From the NCBI GenBank assembly GCA_034667405.1, contig JAXDJX010000019.1, forward strand, positions 124,001 through 188,000: a stretch of 64,000 nucleotides of DNA, given 5' to 3'. Both the position numbers and the translations under genes were made by a program. The notes beneath the pieces are model-generated. The model saw only the letters and a program-made list of their open reading frames with translations. It made no database searches and was not told the origin of the DNA. Below, piece by piece: positions 16,329 to 25,037 of the stretch. How positions within the stretch are numbered: the stretch's first letter is position 1; the number at the start of each line of letters is the position of its first letter. Origin of the DNA: JANXVR01 sp034667405. Lineage in GTDB: Bacteria; Actinomycetota; UBA4738; HRBIN12.

Positions 16329-17140
16329 TCGGACTCCTCGGGCGCAGACCACATCCAGAGCGGATCAACGGGACCGATCCCTCGACCGAGGTCGATGGCA
16401 TGTTCGATGGCCTTCGTGACGAAGACCTTGCCCGCCCGCACAGAACTCCGCAGATCCGAACCGGTGGCGAGGTAGGCAGTGATGGATGCGCTCAACGTGC
16501 ATCCGGTCCCGTGGGTATGCCGGGTTTGGATGCGTTCGGCTTCCAGCCATTCCTCGCCGTCCCCGTCCACCAGGAGGTCCGCCGCCATCCCTCCGTCCAG
16601 GTGTCCTCCCTTGACCAACACGGCCTTGACTCCGCTGGCTCGGATGGCGTCGCCGGCTCGACGCATGTCTTCTCGCGTGCGGACCTCGAGACCGCTCAGG
16701 GCTTCGGCCTCCGAAAGGTTGGGCGTGACGAGCATCGCCACGGGGAGCAGTTCGGCCCGGAGCACGTCGACGGCCGAACCTTCCAGGAGCAGATCGCCGT
16801 GTTTCGACACCGCCACCGGATCCACGACGAGCTTCTCGATCTCGGCGTGCTGGACCGCCTCGACGACGGCGTGCACGATCCCGGCGTTCGCGAGCATGCC
16901 GGTCTTCGCTGCGTCGACACCGATGTCCGAGGCGACGGAGGTGATCTGCGCGGCGACGATGGACGGCTGCAGCGCCTGAACCGCCGAAACACCCTGCGTG
17001 TTCTGGACCGTGACGGCCGTGATGGCGGTCATGCCGAAGACGCCGAGCGCGCCGAACGTCTTGATGTCGGCCTGGATGCCGGCACCGCCGGCGGAATCGC
17101 TGCCGGCGATGGAGAGCGCTCGTGGCAGGCGGCCGTTCAT
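16325..17140 (-). CDS. thiD: Hydroxymethylpyrimidine/phosphomethylpyrimidine kinase
   Basis: Phosphorylates HMP and HMP-phosphate in thiamine synthesis. At 271 residues it has a ribokinase-type fold with ALSIAGSDSAGGAGIQADIK at the start, DPVAVSKHGD in the middle and HTHGTGCTLSASI with the catalytic GTGC near the C-terminus. I chose the ATG at 17140 because it overlaps the thiL stop in ATGA; an ATG five codons upstream is also possible. It forms a pair with thiL, although these enzymes act on different branches (HMP activation and final thiamine-phosphate phosphorylation). Confidence 0.95.
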   Translation of the reverse strand: MNGRLPRALSIAGSDSAGGAGIQADIKTFGALGVFGMTAITAVTVQNTQGVSAVQALQPSIVAAQITSVASDIGVDAAKTGMLANAGIVHAVVEAVQHAEIEKLVVDPVAVSKHGDLLLEGSAVDVLRAELLPVAMLVTPNLSEAEALSGLEVRTREDMRRAGDAIRASGVKAVLVKGGHLDGGMAADLLVDGDGEEWLEAERIQTRHTHGTGCTLSASITAYLATGSDLRSSVRAGKVFVTKAIEHAIDLGRGIGPVDPLWMWSAPEESD

Positions 17141-18090
17141 GCGAAATGATCCCACCCGGTCGGATCCAATACGCGCGTGCCGTTCGCGTCCTCGATCGTC
17201 ACGCCTTGTCCGGTCGCGATGTGCCCGATCAACGAAAGAGGAGTGCCGAACCGGTCCGCGAGGTCCGCCGTCAGCTCCTCAAGAGCGACCCCGGGAACCG
17301 TGGCGAGAAGCTCGTAGTCTTCGCCGCCGGTGAGGGCCTCCTCCAGGGTGGCGGCGGGGTGCACAGGGATCGCCGACGCCCGGACGGTGGCCGCCACCTT
17401 GCTCGCACTGCAGAGCCGCGAGAGATCCAGCGCCAATCCGTCGGAGATGTCGATCATGGCACTCCCGCCGGCCTGGGCGAGCGCTTGTCCCTCGCCGACC
17501 CGAGCGAGCGGTCGGAAATGCCGGTCGAGGGCATCGCGTTCGTCCGCAGACAAGGACGTCACGCTTCCCGACCCGATCCGACGGCCTGCGGCCGATCCAC
17601 CCAGGGAACCGGTGACCACGACGGCATCGCCGGCGTGGGCGCCCGACCTGGTGACCGCGCGACCGCTCGCCACTTCGCCGATGACCGTCACGGCGGCGGT
17701 GACGTCATGGCCCCGCGCGAGGTTGCCACCGACCAGCCAGAGCGCGTGTTCATCACACGCCTCGCGCATGCCGCCGAACAGTTCCATCGTCCAGGCCGCA
17801 TCGACGGCGTCGCTCAAGGTAAGCGCACAAACGGCGGTTCGGGGTGAGGCACCCATCGCAGCGATATCCGAAACGTTCACCACGATCGCCTTGTAGCCCA
17901 GGTCCCGTGCGGACGTGAGGGCCCGGTCGAAGTGGGTGCCTTCGACCATCGCGTCGGTGGTGATGACCAGGTCGCCCGGACCCGGGCGAACCACCGCGGC
18001 ATCGTCCCCGGGTCCGACCAAGACCTCGGGTCCGGCACCCGAGAGGACCTTGCCGATCGCGGTGAGCAGTTCCTGTTCGCCGATGTCCAT
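17137..18090 (-). CDS. thiL: Thiamine-monophosphate kinase
   Basis: Makes thiamine diphosphate from thiamine monophosphate and ATP. At 317 residues it begins MDIGEQELLTAIGKVL. It shows the PurM-like motifs GPGDDAAVV (metal and ATP binding), TTDAMVEGTHFD, SDIAAMGA, and IDISDGLALDLSRLC, and ends with GGEDYELLATVP. An open frame extends 49 codons further upstream, but it has no family similarity. The 148-base gap to pckA holds divergent -10-like boxes; no TPP riboswitch was seen. Confidence 0.95.
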   Translation of the reverse strand: MDIGEQELLTAIGKVLSGAGPEVLVGPGDDAAVVRPGPGDLVITTDAMVEGTHFDRALTSARDLGYKAIVVNVSDIAAMGASPRTAVCALTLSDAVDAAWTMELFGGMREACDEHALWLVGGNLARGHDVTAAVTVIGEVASGRAVTRSGAHAGDAVVVTGSLGGSAAGRRIGSGSVTSLSADERDALDRHFRPLARVGEGQALAQAGGSAMIDISDGLALDLSRLCSASKVAATVRASAIPVHPAATLEEALTGGEDYELLATVPGVALEELTADLADRFGTPLSLIGHIATGQGVTIEDANGTRVLDPTGWDHFA

Positions 18091-18238
18091 GCCGTTGTCC
18101 GTTCCGTCCAACCTGAGGGGTTCACATCCGCTGCCGCGTGGCCCCGGGGGGCATCGATGTGTTCGGTAGACTCTAGGCCTTATCCAGCGTGTCCAAACGC
18201 GGTTTCCACCGACGCCGTCGCCGCAAGGAGGCTCCACG

Positions 18239-19738
18239 TTGCCCCAGATGTTCGTTAATCCAACCCCTGAACAGCTCCGTCAGTTCACTGAGGAGATGCC
18301 TACCACCAGGATCACCACCCTCGGCAACACGAACACCACCACCAAGGTCTTGTCTCGTAGCGCTGCCAGCACCTACGTCGTCGGCGGACCCTCCTCCGGC
18401 AAGACGATGACCCGCGAGGAATTCGACAAGATCTCGGCCCTTCAGGACGCCTACATCGCCGAACAGGACATGCTCGCCATCGACGGCTACATCGGCAACG
18501 ACACGGAGATGCGAACGGCTGCACGGCTCACCATCGAGAAGGCGTTCGCCAACATCGCCGGGATGCAGCAGAAGCTCTATTTCGAACGGACCGACGGCGC
18601 GGAGCCGACGGTCGAGGTCATCTATACCCCGGGCCTCGCGGCGGCCGGATACCCGGACGAGCGCTGCATCGCCGTCGACCTCGAGAACAACGTCACCCGC
18701 GTCCTCAACTCCGACTACTTCGGTGAGTCGAAGAAGGGCGGTCTGCGGATGTGGAACAACATCGTCTACGACAAGGGCGGTCTGGCGCTGCACGCAGGGC
18801 TCAAGGTCATCCCGACGAACGATGGGGACAAGGTCTTCATGATCATCGGCCTCAGCGGGACGGGGAAGACCACCACCACGTTCACCACGCAGAACGGCTC
18901 GAAGCCCATCCAGGACGACTTCGTCGGTCTCATGCCGGGCGGTCATGCCTACGGCACGGAGAACGGGTGCTTCGCGAAAACGTTCGCGCTCGATCCTGAT
19001 TTCGAACCGTCGATCCACGGAGCCGTGACGAAGCCGAACGCCTACCTCGAGAACGTCTACATGGACGAGGACGGAACGGTCGACTTCTTCAACGAGAACT
19101 ACACGAAGAACGGGCGGGCGGTCTTCGAGATGCGCGACCTCCTCAGCTACGAGGACGCGAGGAACGTCGGAACAGTCGACTATCTGCTCATCCTCAACCG
19201 CAACGAGAACATCATCCCCGCCGTGGCGAAGTTGTCCCAGGAGCAGGCGGCCGCCTACTTCATGCTCGGCGAGACCACCGGAACGGCAGCCGGGGGCGCC
19301 GCCGAAGAGGGGAAGTTCCTGCGTGTGCCGGGTACGAACCCGTTCTTCCCGCTCCCCCACGGACTCCAAGGCAATCGCATGCTGGAGCTCCTGGCCAGTC
19401 ACCCGATCGAGACGTACCTCCTGAATACCGGGCGCGTGGGCGGCAAGGATGGCGACGACCGTTCGAAGAAGCTGAAGATCCCGCACACCTCGGCCTGTGT
19501 CAAAGGGATCGCCGAACAGACCATCGTGTTCGAGGAAGACCCGGACTTCCGGTATCAGGTGGCGTCCTCCGTTCCGGAGATCGACGACATCCAGTTGCTG
19601 CAACCCCGCAAGCTCTACGAAGATCAGGGCCGCGCCGACGAGTACGAATCCATCGTCGAGAGACTGAGGACGGAGCGGGTCGCACGCCTCCAGGAGTTCC
19701 CGCAGCTCTCCGAGGAGATCATCAAAGCGGTCGGCTGA
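18239..19738 (+). CDS. pckA: Phosphoenolpyruvate carboxykinase, ATP type
   Basis: Interconverts oxaloacetate plus ATP with PEP plus CO2 plus ADP, the entry to gluconeogenesis. Walker A GLSGTGKTT is at 204-212, with the kinase-2-type metal site after it (PIQDDF) and the conserved ETTGTAAGG region. At 499 residues it is shorter than the usual 530-540. TTG at 18239 is favoured over an ATG three codons later because AAGGAGG lies 7 bases upstream. A TAGACT box at 18167-18172 may be its -10. Actinobacteria more often carry the GTP-type enzyme. Confidence 0.92.
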   Translation: MPQMFVNPTPEQLRQFTEEMPTTRITTLGNTNTTTKVLSRSAASTYVVGGPSSGKTMTREEFDKISALQDAYIAEQDMLAIDGYIGNDTEMRTAARLTIEKAFANIAGMQQKLYFERTDGAEPTVEVIYTPGLAAAGYPDERCIAVDLENNVTRVLNSDYFGESKKGGLRMWNNIVYDKGGLALHAGLKVIPTNDGDKVFMIIGLSGTGKTTTTFTTQNGSKPIQDDFVGLMPGGHAYGTENGCFAKTFALDPDFEPSIHGAVTKPNAYLENVYMDEDGTVDFFNENYTKNGRAVFEMRDLLSYEDARNVGTVDYLLILNRNENIIPAVAKLSQEQAAAYFMLGETTGTAAGGAAEEGKFLRVPGTNPFFPLPHGLQGNRMLELLASHPIETYLLNTGRVGGKDGDDRSKKLKIPHTSACVKGIAEQTIVFEEDPDFRYQVASSVPEIDDIQLLQPRKLYEDQGRADEYESIVERLRTERVARLQEFPQLSEEIIKAVG

Positions 19739-19739
19739 C

Positions 19740-20063
19740 CTACTCTGGCGCCTTCCCCTGGCTCAAGAAGAACGCAGCGACGAACTGCACGACGGGGAGC
19801 GCGAGCAACACCAACAGATATCCCGCGTGGTCGCGTGCTTCGTCGATGAACGCCTGTCCCTTCACATCGATGGAGGCGTAGATCAAGAACGCACCCGACA
19901 CGGCGAACCAGAATCCAGCCCGGGCGGTCACGAACACCGCGAACCACACCTGATCGCGCAGTGCCGTCCGGTCGCCCTCGAACGGTTTCCGCACCCAGTG
20001 GACGACCGACCTGATGCCCATGGCCACGCCGAAGGCGACCATCGCGTATTCCAGCCATCTCAA
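19740..20063 (-). CDS. Small membrane protein, function unknown
   Basis: A 107-residue protein with three likely membrane segments: about 3-22, 42-64 and 82-101. A conserved-looking HWVRKPFEGDRTALRDQ loop lies between the first two. The start is TTG at 20063, chosen because GGGAGG lies 9 bases upstream; an ATG six codons later would remove part of the first segment. It converges on pckA with a single base between the stops. No family was recognised. Confidence 0.6.
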   Translation of the reverse strand: MRWLEYAMVAFGVAMGIRSVVHWVRKPFEGDRTALRDQVWFAVFVTARAGFWFAVSGAFLIYASIDVKGQAFIDEARDHAGYLLVLLALPVVQFVAAFFLSQGKAPE

Positions 20064-20085
20064 GCGGCAGGGCCTCCCTCGCGCG

Positions 20086-20115
20086 TTGCGCCTCCTCGCT
20101 CGACGAGGCTAGCAT
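20086..20115 (+). promoter_or_regulatory. Candidate promoter TTGCGC-N18-TAGCAT
   Basis: TTGCGC at 20086-20091, an 18-base spacer, and TAGCAT at 20110-20115, upstream of the AsnC-type gene. It would give a leader of about 25 bases that contains the GGGAGG ribosome-binding site. Confidence 0.45.
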
Positions 20116-20146
20116 TGCGCCCCTACAGACAGGGAGGCCACAAGCG

Positions 20147-20380
20147 ATGGTGAACGCATACATCCTCATCCAAACGGAAGTGGGGAAGGCAGCTGCGGTG
20201 GCGGACGCGGTTCGGGCGGTGCCCGGCGTGGCAGAGGCCGAGGACGTGACCGGCCCCTATGACGTCATCGTGCGCGCAGAGGCACAGACCGTCGACGAGC
20301 TGGGCAAGCTGGTCGTGGCTCGTATCCAGTCCGTGGAAGGCATCACCCGTACGCTCACCTGTCCCGTCGTTCACCTCTGA
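20147..20380 (+). CDS. Stand-alone AsnC/Lrp ligand-binding (RAM) domain protein
   Basis: A 77-residue protein that consists only of the effector-binding alpha/beta domain of Lrp/AsnC regulators (MVNAYILIQTEVGKAAAV at the start, GPYDVIVRAEA in the middle). It has no helix-turn-helix, so it cannot bind DNA alone. Stand-alone forms may sense amino acids or modulate full-length Lrp proteins by mixed oligomers. GGGAGG lies 10 bases before the ATG. The next gene starts 28 bases downstream and has its own -10 box. Confidence 0.88.
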   Translation: MVNAYILIQTEVGKAAAVADAVRAVPGVAEAEDVTGPYDVIVRAEAQTVDELGKLVVARIQSVEGITRTLTCPVVHL

Positions 20381-20395
20381 GCACAGCCCCGCCCG

Positions 20396-20401
20396 TATCC
20401 T
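20396..20401 (+). promoter_or_regulatory. Leaderless-type -10 box (TATCCT) for the propeller/RTX protein
   Basis: TATCCT followed by a 7-base spacer and the GTG at 20409. No ribosome-binding site lies in the spacer. Confidence 0.5.
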
Positions 20402-20408
20402 TGTCCTC

Positions 20409-22718
20409 GTGAAGCGCAGCCGTCGCACAGCCTTCATTCTGTCTGTCGCCGCCGTGGCCGCCGCTTCGGTCTCGTTCTCGATCGCGCCGGCGGCTGCGAC
20501 GGCACCTGCGCCAGCCAACGGTCGGATCGCTTACGACGGAGCGGGCATCGCGGCCGTGAACCCCGACGGGCGTGACGCTCTGATCGTGACCGGCGGGAAC
20601 GACCACTTCCCCGCATGGTCTCCCGATGGAACGAAGATCGCCTTCTCCAGGGGGCCCACCGGCTCGCGGGACATCTACGCCATCAACGCCGACGGCACGG
20701 CCCTGACACAACTCACCACGAACCCCGCCGACGACTTCCAGCCCGCCTGGAGCCCCGACGGGTCCATCGCATTCGTCTCGGACCGGACCGGGGACGATGA
20801 GATCTGGACGATGAGTGCCTCGGACGGTTCTGCACAGGCCAACCTCTCGTCGGCGGCCTCGAGCAACGAGCTCTCCCCGACCTACTCGCCGGACGGTGCT
20901 TCGATCGCGTTCACCACCAACCGCGACGGTGACAAGGAGATCTACACGATGCACGCGGCCGGCGGCGGAGGCGTCACGAACTTGACCGACGAACCGAACC
21001 ACGACGATGTCCATCCCAACTGGTCCCCCGACGGGACACAGATCGTGTACGAGCAGGACGAAGCCGAGGTCGGTGAGATCTTCGTGATGTCGGCGGTCGA
21101 CGGCAGCGCCGAGACGGACCTCACGAACTCCGGGACCGACGACGCCAACCCCACCTGGGCCCCGGACGGATCTCAGATCGCGTTCGTCGTCGACGGGGGG
21201 CTGCACGTGATGGATCCCGACGGGACCCGCCAGGCCGATCTGGGGATCCTCGGCTCCGCGCCCGACTGGCAACCGCTGCTATGCACCGTGAGCGGGACAT
21301 CCGGGGATGACCCGCTGAGCGGCACCGCCGGCAACGACGTTGTCTGCGGGTTCGGCGGTGATGACACCATCACCGGCCTTGGGACCGGGAGTGATGTCGT
21401 GCTGGGAGGGACCGGCTCCGACACGCTCAGCTTCGCCGATCAGACCACGTCGGTGACGGCCGAACTGGCGCTTGACCGAGCGGTGGGAGACGGGACGGTC
21501 AGTGTTCGAGAGGTGGAGAACCTGGTTGGGTCGTCGTTCGCGGACACGCTGACCGCGGTCGATCCGGGGAACGGCCGGCTCGTGTTCGACCGGGGACCCA
21601 GTTCTTCGAAGCCGCTCGACATCTTCACCTCGGCGGCCAACGGGTCCGACGTTATGCGCGTGGTCGCCAACAAGGCCGATGACTACGACGCGGACTTCTC
21701 CCCGACCGGCGATCGGATCGCGTTCTCCTCCAACCGAACGGGGAACTACGAGGTGTTCACCGGGGCCGCGGCCGGCTCGGGTCTGAAACGCGTGACTGAC
21801 AACCGAGCGTTCGACGGCATGCCGTCATGGACCCCCGACGGACGGATGCTCACTTTCGTCAGCTATCGCGCCGGGAACTTCGAGATCTACCGAGCCTCGG
21901 CCAACGGTACGAACGTGACTCGTCTCACGCACTCGAGCACCGATGATCTGTACCCGGATGTCTCGCCGGATGGGAGCAGGGTCGTATTCCAGAGCGCGCG
22001 CTCGGGCAAACCCCAGATCTGGGTGATGAACCTCGACGGCAGCGGTGCCCACCACCTCACGAACAGCGCCGAGTCGAACTTCGAGCCGGCGTGGTCCTCG
22101 GACGGGCGTTCGATCGTCTTCATGCGCCAGACGGGCGGTCAGATGAACCTCTACACGATGGCCGTGAACGGCTCCGCGCAGACAAGGATCACGGCAACGA
22201 CGTCGCAGGAGTTCGATCCGACATGGGCACCGGACGGAACCAGGATCGCCTTCAGTTCGAACCGGGCCGGGTCCTACGATCTCTACACCTCGAACCCGGA
22301 CGGCAGTGCAGTGCTGCAGATCACCTCGACCGCGGGGCTCGACGAATACCCGTCATGGGCGTCGACCTGCCGATGGGCGCCGGGGCAGATCCCGATGAAC
22401 TGCAGCGACCTCGTGGATAACTCGATCGATGGTGGCGAGGGCAGCGACCTCATCATCGGCGGGCGGGGGAACGATGTGCTCCACGGTGGGCCGGGCAACG
22501 ACGTGGAGACCGGCGGGAGCGGCGATGACTCGATCTTCGGCGAACTCGGCAACGACATCCTGACCGGCGGGCCCGGTATCGGTGCGGACACCCTGAACGG
22601 TGGCGACGGCAACGACACCTTGATGGTCATGGATGGCTCGGGAGCCGACACGGTGTTCGGAAGTCTCGGAACCAACCGCTGCCTCGTGGACGCCAGGGAC
22701 ATCACGCACGGGTGCTGA
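20409..22718 (+). CDS. Secreted TolB-like beta-propeller and RTX repeat protein
   Basis: A 769-residue exported protein. The signal peptide ends near residue 32 (APAAATA). About six PD40/TolB-type blades follow (recurring WSPDGTKIAF and IYAINADG-type strings, roughly 40-295), then a short stretch of RTX calcium-binding nonapeptides (GFGGDDTITG, GGTGSDTLS). A second set of about six blades runs from roughly 395 to 655. A second, longer RTX tract (GGRGNDVLHGGPGNDVETG and more) is near the C-terminus. The module propeller-RTX is thus present twice. Such proteins probably bind extracellular ligands or calcium. The GTG start gives a standard signal peptide. Confidence 0.85.
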   Translation: MKRSRRTAFILSVAAVAAASVSFSIAPAAATAPAPANGRIAYDGAGIAAVNPDGRDALIVTGGNDHFPAWSPDGTKIAFSRGPTGSRDIYAINADGTALTQLTTNPADDFQPAWSPDGSIAFVSDRTGDDEIWTMSASDGSAQANLSSAASSNELSPTYSPDGASIAFTTNRDGDKEIYTMHAAGGGGVTNLTDEPNHDDVHPNWSPDGTQIVYEQDEAEVGEIFVMSAVDGSAETDLTNSGTDDANPTWAPDGSQIAFVVDGGLHVMDPDGTRQADLGILGSAPDWQPLLCTVSGTSGDDPLSGTAGNDVVCGFGGDDTITGLGTGSDVVLGGTGSDTLSFADQTTSVTAELALDRAVGDGTVSVREVENLVGSSFADTLTAVDPGNGRLVFDRGPSSSKPLDIFTSAANGSDVMRVVANKADDYDADFSPTGDRIAFSSNRTGNYEVFTGAAAGSGLKRVTDNRAFDGMPSWTPDGRMLTFVSYRAGNFEIYRASANGTNVTRLTHSSTDDLYPDVSPDGSRVVFQSARSGKPQIWVMNLDGSGAHHLTNSAESNFEPAWSSDGRSIVFMRQTGGQMNLYTMAVNGSAQTRITATTSQEFDPTWAPDGTRIAFSSNRAGSYDLYTSNPDGSAVLQITSTAGLDEYPSWASTCRWAPGQIPMNCSDLVDNSIDGGEGSDLIIGGRGNDVLHGGPGNDVETGGSGDDSIFGELGNDILTGGPGIGADTLNGGDGNDTLMVMDGSGADTVFGSLGTNRCLVDARDITHGC

Positions 22719-22730
22719 GGAGTCGGGTCT

Positions 22731-23849
22731 TCAGGACTCGCGTTCGGCTGCGAGGTTGCCCTTCGTTCGTTCCGCCCGGTGCCGTTCCTGGGCGAGGTCG
22801 AGCAGCCGGTCGATGAGATCGGCATAGGGCAGGCCCGATGCCTCCCAGAGTTTCGGATACATGGAGATCGACGTGAACCCGGGGATCGTGTTGATCTCGT
22901 TGATGAGCAGCTGGCCCTCCGCCGTCATGAAGAAGTCCACCCGCGCCATGCCCCAGCATTCGACGGCCTGGAACGCGATCACCGCCATCCTCTGGATGGA
23001 GGAGAGCGTCTCGGGCTCGAGATCGGCGGGGATGATCAGGTCGGCACCGTCCGCGTCGAGGTATTTCGCCGCGTAGTCGTAGAACTCGTGACCGCGCGGA
23101 GAGACCTCACCGCAGAGGGACGCCACCGGGTCGTCGTTGCCCAACACGGCGCACTCGATCTCGCGCACGCCCTCGAACCCTTTCTCTACGACGGCCTTCC
23201 TCGCGAACCCGAACGCCGTCTCCATCGCGCGGTCCAGTTCCTCGGCATCGTGCACCTTGCTGATCCCCACCGAGGATCCCAAGGTCGAGGGCTTCGCGAA
23301 TACCGGATAGCCGAGTGCGGAGATGCGCGCGGTCACGCCTTCGGGATCCTCCTTCCACTCCGGCTCCCGGACGACCTCGTAGGGCCCGACGGCGAGACCT
23401 GCCGCGGCGAAAAGCACTTTCTGGACCGCCTTGTCCATCCCGACGGCCGAGCCAAGGATGCCCGCTCCCACGTAGGGCGTTCCGGCGAGTTCCAGGAAGC
23501 CTTGCACCGCACCGTCCTCCCCCATGGGCCCATGAAGGACCGGGAACACCACGTCCACAGGCTCGCGCGATCCATCCTTCATCACGAGTTCCTGCGAGCC
23601 GGACTCGCTGGATAGCTCGACCGGGTTGGCCGCGGCGTCGGTGATGACCGGCATGACACCGGTCTCCTCCGGCAGTGCGGGAGGCGCGGGCAGGCGATGC
23701 CAACGACCCTCCTTGGTGATGCCGATGAGGATGATCTCGTTGCGGTCGGGATCGAGCGCATCCACCACCGAATGGGCGGAGATACAGCTGATCTCGTGTT
23801 CGGCCGAGCGTCCGCCGAACAACACCGCGACGCGACGCTTCGCGCTCAT
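22731..23849 (-). CDS. ddl: D-alanine--D-alanine ligase
   Basis: ATP-grasp ligase that makes the D-Ala-D-Ala dipeptide for peptidoglycan. At 372 residues it shows GGRSAEHEISCISA at the N-terminus, HGPMGEDGAVQGFLEL, the ATP-grasp loop KPSTLGSSVGISKV, and the C-terminal INTIPGFTSISMYPKL. The ATG overlaps the stop of the upstream PLP enzyme gene by 4 bases. It is the last gene of the bioY-plsC-PLP enzyme-ddl string and converges on the propeller/RTX gene with 12 bases between. Confidence 0.95.
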   Translation of the reverse strand: MSAKRRVAVLFGGRSAEHEISCISAHSVVDALDPDRNEIILIGITKEGRWHRLPAPPALPEETGVMPVITDAAANPVELSSESGSQELVMKDGSREPVDVVFPVLHGPMGEDGAVQGFLELAGTPYVGAGILGSAVGMDKAVQKVLFAAAGLAVGPYEVVREPEWKEDPEGVTARISALGYPVFAKPSTLGSSVGISKVHDAEELDRAMETAFGFARKAVVEKGFEGVREIECAVLGNDDPVASLCGEVSPRGHEFYDYAAKYLDADGADLIIPADLEPETLSSIQRMAVIAFQAVECWGMARVDFFMTAEGQLLINEINTIPGFTSISMYPKLWEASGLPYADLIDRLLDLAQERHRAERTKGNLAAERES

Positions 23850-25027
23850 ACCTTCTCCAACGCCTGCTCGACGTCTGCAAGGAGGTCGTCGATGTCTTCG
23901 ATGCCGGCACTGATCCGAACCAGCCCATCACCGATGCCGGCCGCCCTGCGAGCCTCCGGCGCATATTGACGGTGCGTGGTGCTGGCCGCGTGGCTGACCA
24001 GTGTGTGCGTGCCCCCGAGCGACGTGGCGATCCACGCGATCCCCAAGGCATCGCAGAAGGCCATACCCCCGTCCACACCACCCGCGATCTCGACCGCAAG
24101 CATCCCGCCGAACCCGCGTCCGCCGAACATCGCCGCGGCCACGTCGTGCTGTGGGTGGGAGTCGAGGCCGGGGTACCAGACACCGTCGACCTTCGGATGG
24201 GTACGCAGGAAGCCGGCCAGAGCCGCGGCGTTCGATGAGTGTCGCTCGATCCGAAGCGAGAGGGTCATCAGACCGCGCAGACAGAGCCACGCCTCGAAGG
24301 GGGCGAGCGTGCCACCGGTCTCGATCACGGTGTCGCGGAGCAGGGTTCGCCCGGCTCCGGATGTGCAGACCACCCCGCCGATCAGGTCGTGATGGCCGCC
24401 GATGTATTTCGTGGCCGAATGGACCACATAGTCGAAGCCGTACGTCGACGGGTTCACCAAGTACGGCGAAGCGAACGTGTTGTCCACGATCGCCGGGACG
24501 TGGTGCTCCCGGCAGAGGGAGCCGAGCGCCGGGAGATCGGCAACCGACATCGTGGGATTCGCGATGGACTCCACATGGAAGAAGGCCGCGCCCGGCAACG
24601 CCTTCGCCACGGCGTCGAGATCGTCTGCATCCACCAGATCCACGCCGATGCCGTACCGCGGCAGAACTTTCGTGAAGAGGGCGTACGTCCCACCGTAGAG
24701 CGCCGTCGAGGCCACGGCCCGCTCACCCGATGCGGCGAGCGCTGTGAACAGCGTATGCAGCGCCGCCATGCCACTGGCGAACGACATCGCAGCCTCGGTC
24801 CGCTCCAATGCTGCCATCTGGGATTCGAAGGCATCGAGGGTCGGGTTCCCGTATCCGCGCGTATAGGTGTGGCCCGGTCGTTCGAACGCGATGGTTCGCG
24901 CGTAGTCCTCCGAGGACGCGAATCGGAACGTCGAGGTCTGGAAGATGGGGACGCTAGGGGTTTCTTGATCCATCGCGTTCGCCTCGCCGTGAACGGCGCG
25001 CGTGGAGAAACCGGGTTCCCGGGTCAT
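23846..25027 (-). CDS. Cystathionine gamma-synthase/lyase family PLP enzyme
   Basis: A 393-residue fold-type I enzyme of the Cys/Met metabolism family. The PLP lysine is Lys207 in HSATKYIGGH, with the phosphate-binding SFASGMAAL at about 82-90 and YTRGYGNPT near the N-terminus. The family includes cystathionine gamma-synthase, cystathionine lyases, O-acetylhomoserine sulfhydrylase and methionine gamma-lyase; the sequence alone does not decide between them. It overlaps ddl by 4 bases and starts 10 bases after plsC. Confidence 0.87.
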   Translation of the reverse strand: MTREPGFSTRAVHGEANAMDQETPSVPIFQTSTFRFASSEDYARTIAFERPGHTYTRGYGNPTLDAFESQMAALERTEAAMSFASGMAALHTLFTALAASGERAVASTALYGGTYALFTKVLPRYGIGVDLVDADDLDAVAKALPGAAFFHVESIANPTMSVADLPALGSLCREHHVPAIVDNTFASPYLVNPSTYGFDYVVHSATKYIGGHHDLIGGVVCTSGAGRTLLRDTVIETGGTLAPFEAWLCLRGLMTLSLRIERHSSNAAALAGFLRTHPKVDGVWYPGLDSHPQHDVAAAMFGGRGFGGMLAVEIAGGVDGGMAFCDALGIAWIATSLGGTHTLVSHAASTTHRQYAPEARRAAGIGDGLVRISAGIEDIDDLLADVEQALEKV

Positions 25028-25037
25028 GGTCGCAAGC

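Noticed and set aside
16325..17155. Upstream ATG at 17155 as the thiD start
   Set aside because: The ATG at 17140 overlaps the thiL stop in ATGA and gives a family-typical N-terminus. The upstream start cannot be excluded.
17137..18238. Possible TPP riboswitch ahead of thiL or thiD
   Set aside because: The 148-base gap has none of the conserved THI-box segments.
18189..18410. Arg-rich frame starting at a GTG upstream of pckA, possible leader peptide
   Set aside because: It overlaps the pckA ribosome-binding site and continues into pckA in another frame without a stop near it. No hairpins support attenuation.
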